This document shows, in pieces, positions 48,988 to 59,248 of a DNA stretch of 64,000 nucleotides. The position numbers and the translations under genes are program-made. This DNA is from Streptomyces sennicomposti (lineage in GTDB: Bacteria; Actinomycetota; Actinomycetes; Streptomycetales; Streptomycetaceae), in the NCBI RefSeq assembly GCF_019890635.1, contig NZ_JAIOAB010000003.1, positions 62,001 to 126,000 of the forward strand, read 5' to 3'. The notes under the pieces were generated by a model that was given only the letters and a program-made list of their open reading frames with translations, ran no database searches and was not told the DNA's origin. Position 1 is the stretch's first letter, and every line of letters begins with the position of its first letter.

Positions 48988-51780
48988 ATGCCACGGCGCA
49001 CCCCACATGACGCGCTCAACGAAGTGAGAACTCCCCGCAGATTCCCCGGGTTCCTGAAGACCGCATCCGTATGCGTCCTCATTGCCGGTCTTTTGTCGCC
49101 CTTTTCCCAAGCGATGGCCGCCGACACCGCCCCGAAGGCCGCCGCGGACGACTACTGCGGCGGCCAGTGCTCGGACATCCTGCCGCCCGGCGAGAACGGC
49201 AACGCCACCCTCGCCCAGATCCTCCTCAACCAGGGCTTCGGCACCCAGCCGAGCCACGCCGAGGACCAGCTCGGCCCGTACGCGAACCTGGCCAAGGGCT
49301 ACCCGGCGCTCACCGACGACAAGATCAACAGCTTCTTCAACGACGCCTCGTTCGGGGTCCCCGCCGGACAGGTCGCCTCCACCGAGAAGCCCGCCGGCCG
49401 CGGCGACGTCACCATCGTCCGCGACAAGAAGACCGGCGTCCCGCACATCACCGGCACCACCCGCTACGGCACCGAGTTCGGCGCCGGGTACGCCGCCGCC
49501 GAGGACCGGCTGTGGCTCATGGACGTCTTCCGGCACGTCGGCCGCGGCCAGTTGACCTCCTTCGCCGGCGGCGCCCCCGCCAACCAGGGCCTCGAGCAGC
49601 AGTTCTACCGCAACGCCCCCTACACCGAGGCCGACCTCCAGGCCCAGATCGACAGCGCCGTCGCCAAGGCCGGCGACCGCGGGCAGCAGACCCTCGCCGA
49701 CGTCAACGCCTACCTCGCCGGCATCAACGCGTACATCGACGCCGCCGACCCCGGCCGCTACTTCCCCGGCGAGTACGTCCTGACCGGCCACAAGGACGCC
49801 ATCACCAACTCCGGCACCATCGACCACTTCAAGGTCACCGACCTGGTCGCGCTGGCCTCCGTGGTCGGCTCCCTCTTCGGCTCGGGCGGCGGGGGCGAGG
49901 TGAACAACGCCCTCTCCCTGCTGGCCGCGCAGGCCAAGTACGGGGTCGAGGAGGGCACCAAGGTCTGGGAGTCCTTCCGCGAGCGCAACGACCCCGAGGC
50001 CGTCCTCACCCTCCACGACGGCCAGAGCTTCCCCTACGCCGCCAAGCCCGCGAACCCCAAGGGCCAGGCGCTGCCCGACGCCGGCTCGGTGACCGACGAG
50101 CCCCTGGTCTACGACCGCACCGGCAGCGCGGCCACCGGCGCCGCGAAGAGCGCCACCACCACGGCCGCCAAGTCCACCCTGTCCTCGGCCAAGCGCGGCA
50201 TGTCCAACGCCCTCGTCGTCAGCGGCGCGCACACCGCCAGCGGCCACCCCGTCGCCGTGTTCGGCCCGCAGACCGGCTACTTCGCCCCCCAGCTGCTCCT
50301 GCTCCAGGAGATCCAGGGCCCCGGCATCAGCGCCCGCGGCGCCTCCTTCGCGGGTCTGAGCATGTACGTCGAACTCGGCCGCGGCCAGGACTACTCGTGG
50401 TCCGCCACCACCTCCGGCCAGGACATCATCGACACCTACGCCGTCGAACTGTGCCAGGACGACCACCACTACCTGTACCACGGCGCCTGCACGGCCATGG
50501 AGCAGGTGCAGCAGGCCAACTCCTGGAAGCCCACCGTCGCCGACGGCACCGCGGCCGGCTCCTACACGATGCGCGTGTGGCGCACCAAGTACGGCCCCGT
50601 CCAGTACCGGGCCACCGTCGGCGGCAAGAAGGTCGCCTACACCACCCTGCGCTCCTCCTACCTGCACGAGGCCGACTCCATCATCGGCTTCCAGATGCTC
50701 AACGACCCCGACTACGTGAAGGGTCCCGCCGACTTCCAGAAGGCCGCGCAGCACATCAACTTCACCTTCAACTGGTTCTACGCCGACTCCCGGCACACCG
50801 CCTACTACAACAGCGGCGACAACCCGGTGCGGGCGAGCGGCGTGGACGCCGAGTTCCCGGTGTGGGCGCAGCCGGCGTACGAGTGGCAGGGCTGGGACCC
50901 GGCCGCCAACACCGCCGACTACACCCCCGCCTCCGCCCACCCCAACTCGGTCGACCAGGACTACTACATCTCCTGGAACAACAAACAGGCCGAGGACTAC
51001 GCCGCCGCGCCCTGGGGCGAGGGCTCGGTGCACCGCGGGAACCTCCTGGATGACCGGGTCAAGAAGCTCGTCGCGGCCGGCGGCGTGACCCGCTCCGCGC
51101 TGACGAAGGCGATGGCGGACGCCGCCCTCGCCGACCTGCGCGCCGAGGACGTCCTGCCCGATCTGCTGAAGGTGATCGACACCTCGGCGGTCACCGACCC
51201 GACGGCCGCCGCGGCGGTCGCCAAGCTCAAGACGTGGGTCGCGGCCGGCGCGCAGCGCACCGAGACCTCGGCCGGCTCCAAGACGTACGCGAACGCCGAC
51301 GCCATCCGCATCCTGGACGCCTGGTGGCCGCTGCTGGTGAAGGCCGAGTTCGAACCGGGCCTCGGCAGCGACCTCTACACCGCCATCGGCGCCAACCTGC
51401 CGATCGACGAGGCCCCCTCCGCCGGACACGGTCCGACCGGCTCGCACGCCGGCAGCGCCTTCCAGTACGGCTGGTGGAGCTATGTCGACAAGGATATCCG
51501 GGCGGTGCTCGGTGAGTCCGTGCAGGGGCCGCTGGCCCGCAAGTTCTGCGGGAACGGCGACCTGAACGCCTGCCGGGACAGCCTGCTCGGCACCCTCGAG
51601 CAGGCGGCCGGGCTGACCGCCGCGCAGGTCTACCCCGGCGACGACCAGTGCTCGGCGGGCGACCAGTGGTGCGCCGACTCGATCGTCCAGCGCGCCCTGG
51701 GCGGCATCAAGCACGGCAAGATCAGCTGGCAGAACCGGCCCACCTTCCAGCAGGTGGTGGAGTACACCTCGCACCGGTGA
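48988..51780 (+). CDS. Secreted penicillin acylase-family Ntn-hydrolase
   Basis: The 930-residue extracellular amidase precursor has a signal peptide ending near QAMAAD (residue ~44). An N-terminal alpha region (EDRLWLMDVFRHVGRGQL) precedes a spacer. The self-cleavage site falls before Ser406 in KRGMSNALVVSG, so Ser406 becomes the nucleophile of the beta chain; GPQTGYF downstream is the typical oxyanion and substrate segment. Relatives hydrolyse acyl-homoserine lactones, acylated lipopeptides or penicillins. Length is above average for the family. The ATG at 48988 follows GGGAGGAG. The natural substrate is unknown. Confidence 0.92.
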   Translation: MPRRTPHDALNEVRTPRRFPGFLKTASVCVLIAGLLSPFSQAMAADTAPKAAADDYCGGQCSDILPPGENGNATLAQILLNQGFGTQPSHAEDQLGPYANLAKGYPALTDDKINSFFNDASFGVPAGQVASTEKPAGRGDVTIVRDKKTGVPHITGTTRYGTEFGAGYAAAEDRLWLMDVFRHVGRGQLTSFAGGAPANQGLEQQFYRNAPYTEADLQAQIDSAVAKAGDRGQQTLADVNAYLAGINAYIDAADPGRYFPGEYVLTGHKDAITNSGTIDHFKVTDLVALASVVGSLFGSGGGGEVNNALSLLAAQAKYGVEEGTKVWESFRERNDPEAVLTLHDGQSFPYAAKPANPKGQALPDAGSVTDEPLVYDRTGSAATGAAKSATTTAAKSTLSSAKRGMSNALVVSGAHTASGHPVAVFGPQTGYFAPQLLLLQEIQGPGISARGASFAGLSMYVELGRGQDYSWSATTSGQDIIDTYAVELCQDDHHYLYHGACTAMEQVQQANSWKPTVADGTAAGSYTMRVWRTKYGPVQYRATVGGKKVAYTTLRSSYLHEADSIIGFQMLNDPDYVKGPADFQKAAQHINFTFNWFYADSRHTAYYNSGDNPVRASGVDAEFPVWAQPAYEWQGWDPAANTADYTPASAHPNSVDQDYYISWNNKQAEDYAAAPWGEGSVHRGNLLDDRVKKLVAAGGVTRSALTKAMADAALADLRAEDVLPDLLKVIDTSAVTDPTAAAAVAKLKTWVAAGAQRTETSAGSKTYANADAIRILDAWWPLLVKAEFEPGLGSDLYTAIGANLPIDEAPSAGHGPTGSHAGSAFQYGWWSYVDKDIRAVLGESVQGPLARKFCGNGDLNACRDSLLGTLEQAAGLTAAQVYPGDDQCSAGDQWCADSIVQRALGGIKHGKISWQNRPTFQQVVEYTSHR

Positions 51781-52217
51781 CCGCCGGATGCCGGGCGGCG
51801 CGCGGCGGGCACCGTCCTCGCCGCGTGCCGCCCGGCCCCGCCCGTACGTAGTGATGGCGGATCCCGAGGAACACGAATTCTGCCTGGCCCAGTACTACTG
51901 ACCCGCGCCACGCCCCGTCACGACGCACGATGCGTCAAGCGGGGGTCGGCAAGGGTCGTTCGACGACAGGCGGTGAGCCTGACGACAGATGGATCCGGTC
52001 CTCCGTACGGAAGGCCCCGATGGCGAACCTGGTCCGCAAGCGGGTCTCGACCGACCTGCAGCCGACCGCCCGGCAGAGCTTCGTTCTGCCCGAGGCCAGG
52101 ATCGGGGACCGGTCACCTCCGAGGAGGAAGCCAGAACCTCCAGCCGCCTCCACCTTCCCCTTTGGCGCTCGAAACCCGGCGAACCGCTCACCTGAGCGCG
52201 CCCGGGCGCCGCACGCC
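51781..52217. other. Intergenic region, no firm gene
   Basis: A 437-bp gap between convergent genes. A 15-codon frame from ATG 51854 (MADPEEHEFCLAQYY) has a plausible composition but no ribosome site. A second short frame from 52020 (MANLVRKRV) is Arg-rich and unrecognised. No clear terminator or mobile element was recognised. Confidence 0.4.
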
Positions 52218-53465
52218 TCACCGGTAGACGAGGTACTCCTCGCGCACCCTCCGGAACGCGGCCAGCTCCTCGCTCCACCCGGCCACCACCTCGTCGGTGT
52301 CCGCCCCCGCGTCGATCATCGTGCGCACCCGTGTCGAACCGGTGAGCTTGTCGATCCAGTCGTCCGGCCGCCAGGCGAAGCCGTCCCAGACCCGCTTGGC
52401 GGTGACGAGCAGCGCGACGCCGGTGCGTACGGGGTCGAAGGCGGCCCGGTCGTGGACGTGCAGCTGCACCCCGCCGACCGTCGTGCCCTGGAACTTGGAG
52501 AAGGTGGGCGCGAAGTACGCCTCGCGGAACCGCACCCCGGGCAGGCCGAGCGCGTTCACCGCGGCGGCCCAGCGTCCGTCGAGGCCCTGCGCGCCGAGGA
52601 GTTCGAAGGGGCGGGTGGTGCCGCGGCCCTCCGACAGGTTGGTGCCCTCGAACAGGCAGGTGCCGGAGTAGACGAGGGCGGTGTCGGGGGTGGGCATGTT
52701 CGGGCTCGGCGGCACCCAGGGCAGGCCCGAGGCGTCGTAGAAGTCGGAGCGCTGCCAGCCGGTCATCAGGACCGTCTCCAGCGGCGCCGGCGTGGTCAGG
52801 AACTCGCCGTTGAACAGCCGGGCCAGCTCCGCGACCGTCATGCCGTGCGCCTGCGCGATCGGCTGCCGCCCGACGAAGGTGGCGAACTCCTTGTGCAGCA
52901 CCGGCCCGAGGGCCTGACGCCCGGTCACCGGGTTGGGCCGGTCCAGCACCACGAACCGCTTGCCGGCCAGCGCGGCGGCCTCCATGCAGTCGTACAGGGT
53001 CCAGATGTAGGTGTAGAAGCGGGCGCCCGCGTCCTGGATGTCGAAGACGACCGTGTCCACGCCGGAGGCGGTGAACACGTCGGCGAGCGGCTGCCCGCTC
53101 TTGAGATACGTGTCGTACACGGGCAGCCCGGTGGCCGGGTCGTCGTAGCGGCCCTCGGAGCCGCCGGCCTGCGCGGTGCCGCGGAAGCCGTGCTCGGGGC
53201 CGAACACGGCGGTCAGCTCCACCCGGCGGTCGGCGTGCATCACGTCCACGATGTGCCGCACGTCCCGGGTGACGCCGGTCGGGTTGGTGACGATGCCGAC
53301 GCGCTGACCGGACAGGAGGCGGTAGCCGCTGTCGGCCAGCCGCTCGAAACCGGTCCGCAGGGACCGGTCGCGGCCCCGCCCGGCCGCCCGGGCCTGCCCG
53401 GCCGGAACGGTGGCGGCCGCGACCGCGGCCGTCGTGGCGAGCAGGCTCCGTCGGGACAGCTTCAT
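52218..53465 (-). CDS. NamZ-like exo-beta-N-acetylmuramidase (DUF1343, GH171), Tat-exported
   Basis: The protein has 415 residues. The N-terminus MKLSRRSLLATTAAV is a twin-arginine signal, ending near ARA (residue ~27). The DUF1343 domain covers the rest: VGIVTNPTGVTRD, VFGPEHGFRGTAQAG, FDIQDAGARFYTYIWTLYD and VLDRPNPVTG are family signatures. NamZ enzymes release terminal MurNAc from peptidoglycan fragments, so wall recycling or turnover is likely. The ATG at 53465 follows GGAGG. It stands alone. Confidence 0.9.
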   Translation of the reverse strand: MKLSRRSLLATTAAVAAATVPAGQARAAGRGRDRSLRTGFERLADSGYRLLSGQRVGIVTNPTGVTRDVRHIVDVMHADRRVELTAVFGPEHGFRGTAQAGGSEGRYDDPATGLPVYDTYLKSGQPLADVFTASGVDTVVFDIQDAGARFYTYIWTLYDCMEAAALAGKRFVVLDRPNPVTGRQALGPVLHKEFATFVGRQPIAQAHGMTVAELARLFNGEFLTTPAPLETVLMTGWQRSDFYDASGLPWVPPSPNMPTPDTALVYSGTCLFEGTNLSEGRGTTRPFELLGAQGLDGRWAAAVNALGLPGVRFREAYFAPTFSKFQGTTVGGVQLHVHDRAAFDPVRTGVALLVTAKRVWDGFAWRPDDWIDKLTGSTRVRTMIDAGADTDEVVAGWSEELAAFRRVREEYLVYR

Positions 53466-53590
53466 ACGGTGACCTCCGTGATCGCGGCACGTGTCATGCT
53501 CACGCACGCTAGCGCGCGGCGGCACGGCAGGGAACGCGCCGGACCGCCCCGATGATCGAGCAGCGGGCGGAAACCCCCCTTCCGGACTCC

Positions 53591-53608
53591 ATACCGACCG
53601 GTTAGTGT
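53591..53608. promoter_or_regulatory. TetR operator before the SDR-FadD-TetR operon
   Basis: ATACCGACCGGTTAGTGT shares its first twelve bases, ATACCGACCGGT, with the site at 59157-59174 (read on the minus strand). It lies 41-58 bp before the SDR start. Confidence 0.65.
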
Positions 53609-53648
53609 GGCGCGGCAGAGCCGTAGCGTGCCGTGTCGAAGGAGACCG

Positions 53649-54413
53649 ATGGTGCAAGCCGTTCAGGGTGCGGGAGTGGTCGTCACCGGAGCCGGGGGCG
53701 GCATCGGGGCCGCGCTGGCCCGCCGGTTCGCCGCCGGCGGCGCGAAGGTCGTCGTCAACGACCTCGACGCCGCACGGGCCGCCGCCGTCGCCGAGGAGAT
53801 CGGCGGCATCGCGCTGCCGGGCGACGCCTCCGCGATCGCCGACGAGGCGCGGAACGCCCTCGGCGGCGCCGTCGACGTGTACTGCGCCAACGCCGGCCTC
53901 GCCTCCGGCGGGTCCGAGGCCGCCGGCGAGGAGGTCTGGGCGCAGGCCTGGGACGTCAACGTCATGGCCCACGTCCGCGCCGCCGAGGCGCTGCTCCCGC
54001 ACTGGCTGGAGCGCGGCGCCGGCCGGTTCGTCTCCACCGTCTCCGCCGCCGGGCTGCTCACCATGATCGGCGCCGCCCCCTACAGCGTCACCAAGCACGG
54101 CGCGTACGCCTTCGCCGAGTGGCTGTCGCTGACGTACCGGCACCGCGGGATCAAGGTGCACGCGATCTGCCCGCAGGGCGTGCGCACCGACATGCTGGCC
54201 GCCACCGGCAGCGCGGGCGACCTGGTGCTCCAGCCCACCGCGATCGAACCGGAGGACGTGGCCGACGCCCTGTTCAAGGGCATCGAGGAGGACCGCTTCC
54301 TGATCCTGCCGCACCCGGAGGTCGCCGGCTTCTACCAGGCCCGGGCCGCCGACCCCGACCGCTGGCTGACCGGCATGAACCACCTCCAGCGCAAGTGGGA
54401 GGAGACCCGGTGA
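53649..54413 (+). CDS. Short-chain dehydrogenase/reductase
   Basis: The 254-residue NAD(P)-binding Rossmann enzyme has TGAGGGIGAALARRFA at the N-terminus and CANAGLA later. The catalytic Ser precedes the Tyr-x-x-x-Lys motif YSVTKHG (about 145-151). It begins an operon with an acyl-CoA ligase and a TetR regulator, so its substrate is probably an acyl-CoA or lipid-derived alcohol. The stop overlaps the next GTG start (GTGA). The ATG at 53649 follows GAAGGAG. Confidence 0.9.
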   Translation: MVQAVQGAGVVVTGAGGGIGAALARRFAAGGAKVVVNDLDAARAAAVAEEIGGIALPGDASAIADEARNALGGAVDVYCANAGLASGGSEAAGEEVWAQAWDVNVMAHVRAAEALLPHWLERGAGRFVSTVSAAGLLTMIGAAPYSVTKHGAYAFAEWLSLTYRHRGIKVHAICPQGVRTDMLAATGSAGDLVLQPTAIEPEDVADALFKGIEEDRFLILPHPEVAGFYQARAADPDRWLTGMNHLQRKWEETR

Positions 54414-56104
54414 CCGCCGCCCCCGCCTCCCGCTACGCCGCCAAGCCCTGGCTGGACCTGCTCGACGAGGCCCAGCGCGCCCCGGTCCACCCGGCCGACT
54501 CCCTCGTGCACGCCCTGCGCCGCTCGGCCGCCGAGGCCCCCGACCGCGCCTTCCTCGCCTACTTCGACGCCCGCCTCACCTACCGCGAGGTGGACGAGCT
54601 GAGCGACTCGGTCGCCGGCCACCTCGCCGCGCGCGGCCTGGAGCGCGGCGAGCGGGTCGCGGTCCTGCTCCAGAACTCCCCGCACTTCGTGCTCGCCGTC
54701 CTCGGCGCCTGGAAGGCCGGCGCGGTCGTCGTGCCGGTCAACCCCATGTACAAGTCGGCCGAGGTCGCCCACGTCCTGGCCGACGCCGAGGTCGCCGCGC
54801 TGATCTGCTCGGACCGCGCCTGGGAGTCGTATCTGCGCGAGACGGCCGCCGGCTCGCCGGTGCGGATCGTGCTCACCGGCTGCGAACGCGACCTGCAGAC
54901 CCGCGACGACGCGCGCGTGCTCGCCTTCGAACGGCTGCCGCAGGCCGCCGACGCCGACGACCTGGTCGCCGTCGCCCGCGCCGGCCACCCCGCGCCCGCC
55001 GACCGCGATCCCGCGCCCGACGGCATCGCCCTGATCAGCTACACCTCGGGCACCAGCGGCACCCCCAAGGGCGCCACCAACACGCACGGCAACATCATGT
55101 ACAACGCCGAGCGGCAGCGCACCGGACTCGGACTGCCCGAGGCGCCCGTGTACTTCGCGCTGGCCCCGCTGTTCCACATCACCGGCATGGTCTGCCAGTT
55201 CGGCGCCTGCCTGAACAGCGCGGGCACGCTGGTGCTGGCGTACCGCTTCGAACCGGGCGTGGTGCTGGAGGCGTTCGCCGAGCACCGGCCGCACTACACG
55301 GTCGGCCCCTCCACCGCCTTCATGGCGCTGGCCGCCCACCCCGCCGTCACCCCGGACCACTTCTCGTCCTTCGCGGTCATCTCCTCCGGCGGCGCGCCGC
55401 TGCCGCCCGCGCTGGTGGAGAAGTTCCGGGCCGGCTTCGGGCCGTACATCCGCAACGGCTACGGCCTCACCGAGTGCACCGCGCCCTGCGCCTCCGTGCC
55501 GCCCGGCCGGGAGGCGCCCGTCGACCCGGTCTCCGGGACTCTCGCGGTGGGCGTGCCGGGCCCGGACACCGTGGTGCGGATCGTGGACGACGAGGGCCGG
55601 GAGCTGCCGTTCGGCGAGTCCGGCGAGATCGTCGTCAGCGGCCCGCAGGTCGTGCCCGGCTACTGGCGCAGGCCCGACGCCACCGCCGAGACCTTCCCCG
55701 GCGGCGAGCTGCGCACCGGCGACATCGGCTTCATGGACGAGCGGGGCTGGCTCTACGTCGTCGACCGCAAGAAGGACATGATCAACGCCTCCGGCTTCAA
55801 GGTGTGGCCGCGCGAGGTCGAGGACGTCCTCTACACCCACCCCGCGGTCCGCGAGGCGGCCGTGGTCGGGGTGCCCGACGGGTACCGCGGGGAGACCGTC
55901 AGGGCGTACATCAGCCTGCGCCCGGACGCCCACGCGGACCCGGACGAGCTGGCCGCGTACTGCAAGGAGAGACTGGCCGCCTACAAGTACCCGCGCCAGG
56001 TGGAGATCCTGCCCGAGCTGCCGAAGACGGCCAGTGGGAAGATCCTCCGTCGGGAACTGCGTTCCCGTACGCGTGGAAGTCAGCACGAACAGCAGGACCG
56101 GTAG
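54410..56104 (+). CDS. Acyl-CoA ligase (FadD-like, ANL superfamily)
   Basis: The 564-residue enzyme adenylates a carboxylic acid and transfers it to CoA. The P-loop is SYTSGTSGTPKGAT (about 206-219), the A5-type motif is NGYGLTECT, the A7 motif is LRTGDIGFMDERGWLYVVDR and the catalytic Lys lies in PKTASGKILRREL near the end. The GTG at 54410 overlaps the SDR stop. It sits in an operon for activating and oxidising a fatty or branched acid. Substrate chain length is not predictable. Confidence 0.93.
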   Translation: MTAAPASRYAAKPWLDLLDEAQRAPVHPADSLVHALRRSAAEAPDRAFLAYFDARLTYREVDELSDSVAGHLAARGLERGERVAVLLQNSPHFVLAVLGAWKAGAVVVPVNPMYKSAEVAHVLADAEVAALICSDRAWESYLRETAAGSPVRIVLTGCERDLQTRDDARVLAFERLPQAADADDLVAVARAGHPAPADRDPAPDGIALISYTSGTSGTPKGATNTHGNIMYNAERQRTGLGLPEAPVYFALAPLFHITGMVCQFGACLNSAGTLVLAYRFEPGVVLEAFAEHRPHYTVGPSTAFMALAAHPAVTPDHFSSFAVISSGGAPLPPALVEKFRAGFGPYIRNGYGLTECTAPCASVPPGREAPVDPVSGTLAVGVPGPDTVVRIVDDEGRELPFGESGEIVVSGPQVVPGYWRRPDATAETFPGGELRTGDIGFMDERGWLYVVDRKKDMINASGFKVWPREVEDVLYTHPAVREAAVVGVPDGYRGETVRAYISLRPDAHADPDELAAYCKERLAAYKYPRQVEILPELPKTASGKILRRELRSRTRGSQHEQQDR

Positions 56105-56129
56105 GTCCACGGAAAGGCAGGTGGCGGCA

Positions 56130-56723
56130 GTGCCCAGGACGACGGACCCGGCCGGGACCCCGGTTCCCCAGCGGCTCCTGGCCGCCGCCACCCGGCTCTT
56201 CGCCGAGCGGGGCTACGACCGCACCTCCGTGCAGGAGATCGTCGAGGCGGCCGGCGTCACCAAGGGCGCGCTCTACCACTACTTCGGTTCCAAGGACGAC
56301 CTCCTGCACGAGGTGTACGCGCGCGTGCTGCGCGTCCAGCAGGAGCGGCTGGACGCCTTCGCCAACGCCGACGAGCCGGTGGAGAAGCGGCTGCGGGACG
56401 CGGCCGCCGACGTCGTGGTCACCACGATCGACAACCTCGACGACGCGATGATCTTCTTCCGCTCCATGCACCACCTCAGCCCGGAGAAGAACAAGCAGGT
56501 GCGCGCCGAGCGCCGGCGCTACCACGAGCGCTTCCGCGCCCTCATCGAGGAGGGCCAGGAGCAGGGCGTCTTCTCCACGGCCACCCCGGCCGACCTGGTG
56601 GTGGACTACCACTTCGGCTCGGTCCACCACCTGTCCACCTGGTACCGCCCGGGCGGCCCGCTCACCCCGCAGGAGGTCGCCGACCACCTGGCCGACCTGC
56701 TGCTGCGGGCGCTGCGGCCGTAG
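56130..56723 (+). CDS. TetR-family regulator of the acyl-CoA operons
   Basis: The protein has 197 residues. The helix-turn-helix is at ~12-58 (RLLAAATRLFAERGYDRTSV ... GVTKGALYHYFGSKDDLL, quoted in part). The C-terminal helical domain with FFRSMHHLSPEKN resembles the acyl-CoA-responsive TetR class. It is the third gene of its operon, and the conserved ATACCGACCGGT sites upstream of that operon and of the opposite APH-ACAD operon are its likely targets. The GTG at 56130 gives MPRTTDP; GTG 56121 is an alternative. Confidence 0.85.
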   Translation: MPRTTDPAGTPVPQRLLAAATRLFAERGYDRTSVQEIVEAAGVTKGALYHYFGSKDDLLHEVYARVLRVQQERLDAFANADEPVEKRLRDAAADVVVTTIDNLDDAMIFFRSMHHLSPEKNKQVRAERRRYHERFRALIEEGQEQGVFSTATPADLVVDYHFGSVHHLSTWYRPGGPLTPQEVADHLADLLLRALRP

Positions 56724-56737
56724 ACGTTCCCGGCGCG

Positions 56738-56792
56738 GGCCATGGGCCTGGCGGATACGGGCACGCGGGGCCATGGGCCTGACGGACACGGG
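56738..56792. repeat. Direct repeat in the convergent intergenic region
   Basis: GGGCCATGGGCCT is repeated at about 30-bp spacing, each copy followed by GxCGGAxACGGG. The second copy ends at the terminator stem. Confidence 0.6.
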
Positions 56793-56825
56793 TAAGGGGC
56801 GGCCGCCATGGCGACCGCCCCTTAC
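56792..56825. terminator. Bidirectional terminator between TetR and acyl-CoA dehydrogenase
   Basis: GTAAGGGGCGG (56792-56802) pairs perfectly with CCGCCCCTTAC (56815-56825) around a 12-nt loop, between convergent genes. Confidence 0.85.
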
Positions 56826-56856
56826 ATACCTGCCGTCACAGGCGCTGTACCTGCTG

Positions 56857-58071
<1,215 letters not shown>

Positions 58072-58077
58072 GGTGGA

Positions 58078-59112
58078 TCAGCCCTCCTGGAGGCCCTCGT
58101 GAAGCGTGGTCAGGCCGTGCTGGATGAAGACGGGGACGAGATCGCCGATGCGGTCGAAGCCGCCGCCGACCGTCTGGCCGAGCGTGTAGCGGTAGTGGAT
58201 GCCCTCCAGGATCACGGCGAGCTTGAACCAGGCGAACGCCGTGTACCAGGCCACCGACGAGACGTCGCGCCCCGAGCGCGCGGCGTACCGCTCGATCAGC
58301 TCGGCGGGGGAGGGGTGCCCGGGCGCCTCGGCGGTGGTGGACACCGGCGACTTCGGCAGGCCGAGCGGGGTGCAGTACATCACCAGCAGACCCAGGTCGG
58401 TGAGCGGGTCGCCGAGCGTGGACATCTCCCAGTCGAGGATCGCCTTGATCCGGTCGTCCGCGCCGATCAGCACGTTGTCCAGGCGGTAGTCGCCGTGCAC
58501 GACGGTGGGCGCGGGGGATTCGGGCAGGGCGCGGCCGAGGGCGGAGTGCAGCTCGTCGATGCCGGGCAGGTCGCGGTTGCGGGAGGCGTCCAGCTGCTTG
58601 CCCCAGCGGCGCAGCTGCCGGTCCAGGAACCCCTCGGGCCGCCCGAAGTCGGCGAGGCCCACCTCGGCGGGGTCCACCGCGTGCAGCTGGACGAGCGTGT
58701 CCACCAGCGACAGCACCGCGTCGCGGGTGCGCTGTGCACCCAGCGGTACGAGCTGGTCGGCGGTGCGGTACGGGGTGCCCTCCACGAACTCCATGACGTA
58801 GAAGGGCGCGCCGAGCACCTCCTCGTCCTCGCACAGCAGCACCGGGCGCGGCACCGGCACGTCCGTCGGGTGCAGCGCGCTGATCACCCGGTGCTCGCGC
58901 TTCATGTCGTGCGCGGTGGCCAGCACATGGCCGAGCGGAGGCCGCCGCACCACCCACCGGGCGGTGCCGTCGGAGACGGCGTACGTCAGGTTCGAGCGTC
59001 CGCCCTCGATCAGCCGGCCGGTCAGGGGGCCCTGCACCAGGCCGGGCCGCTCCCGGTCGAGCAGGCCGCGCAGCCGGTCGAGATCGAGTCCGGGCGGGTG
59101 GTCGGGGCTCAT
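58078..59112 (-). CDS. APH-fold phosphotransferase paired with acyl-CoA dehydrogenase
   Basis: The protein has 344 residues. The aminoglycoside-phosphotransferase/choline-kinase fold shows LIEGGRSNLTYAVSDG (~30-45), catalytic loop VVHGDYRLDNVLI (about 205-217) and the metal-binding ILDWEMSTLGDP. In ACAD10/11 systems this kinase domain phosphorylates 4-hydroxyacyl-CoA before dehydrogenase-driven removal, so catabolism of 4-hydroxy acids is a reasonable inference. Of two ATG codons the second (59112) is better spaced to AGGAG. A TetR-type palindrome lies upstream. Confidence 0.88.
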   Translation of the reverse strand: MSPDHPPGLDLDRLRGLLDRERPGLVQGPLTGRLIEGGRSNLTYAVSDGTARWVVRRPPLGHVLATAHDMKREHRVISALHPTDVPVPRPVLLCEDEEVLGAPFYVMEFVEGTPYRTADQLVPLGAQRTRDAVLSLVDTLVQLHAVDPAEVGLADFGRPEGFLDRQLRRWGKQLDASRNRDLPGIDELHSALGRALPESPAPTVVHGDYRLDNVLIGADDRIKAILDWEMSTLGDPLTDLGLLVMYCTPLGLPKSPVSTTAEAPGHPSPAELIERYAARSGRDVSSVAWYTAFAWFKLAVILEGIHYRYTLGQTVGGGFDRIGDLVPVFIQHGLTTLHEGLQEG

Positions 59113-59156
59113 CATTGCTCCTGGGGCTGATCCGAAGCGAACGGGACCCGTCCATG

Positions 59157-59174
59157 ATGCCGACCGGTCGGTAT
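59157..59174. promoter_or_regulatory. TetR operator before the APH-ACAD operon
   Basis: ATGCCGACCGGTCGGTAT is palindromic around ACCGGT, reading ATACCGACCGGTCGGCAT on the minus strand. It shares twelve bases with the operator upstream of the SDR operon. Confidence 0.7.
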
Positions 59175-59248
59175 GCCGTCCAGTGCCCGCCCCGAACGTG
59201 ACCGGCGCCACCTTCCCGGGGCGTGGCTTTCAGGCCGAGGCGCGGCTT

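Noticed and set aside
51854..51901. 15-codon peptide gene MADPEEHEFCLAQYY
   Set aside because: No ribosome site and no supporting context; kept only as a note in the intergenic entry.
52020..52230. Short frame beginning MANLVRKRV as an IS remnant
   Set aside because: No transposase motif, inverted terminal repeats or target duplication recognised.
58078..59112. An aminoglycoside resistance kinase
   Set aside because: The fold matches, but pairing with an acyl-CoA dehydrogenase and the shared operator point to acyl-CoA metabolism.
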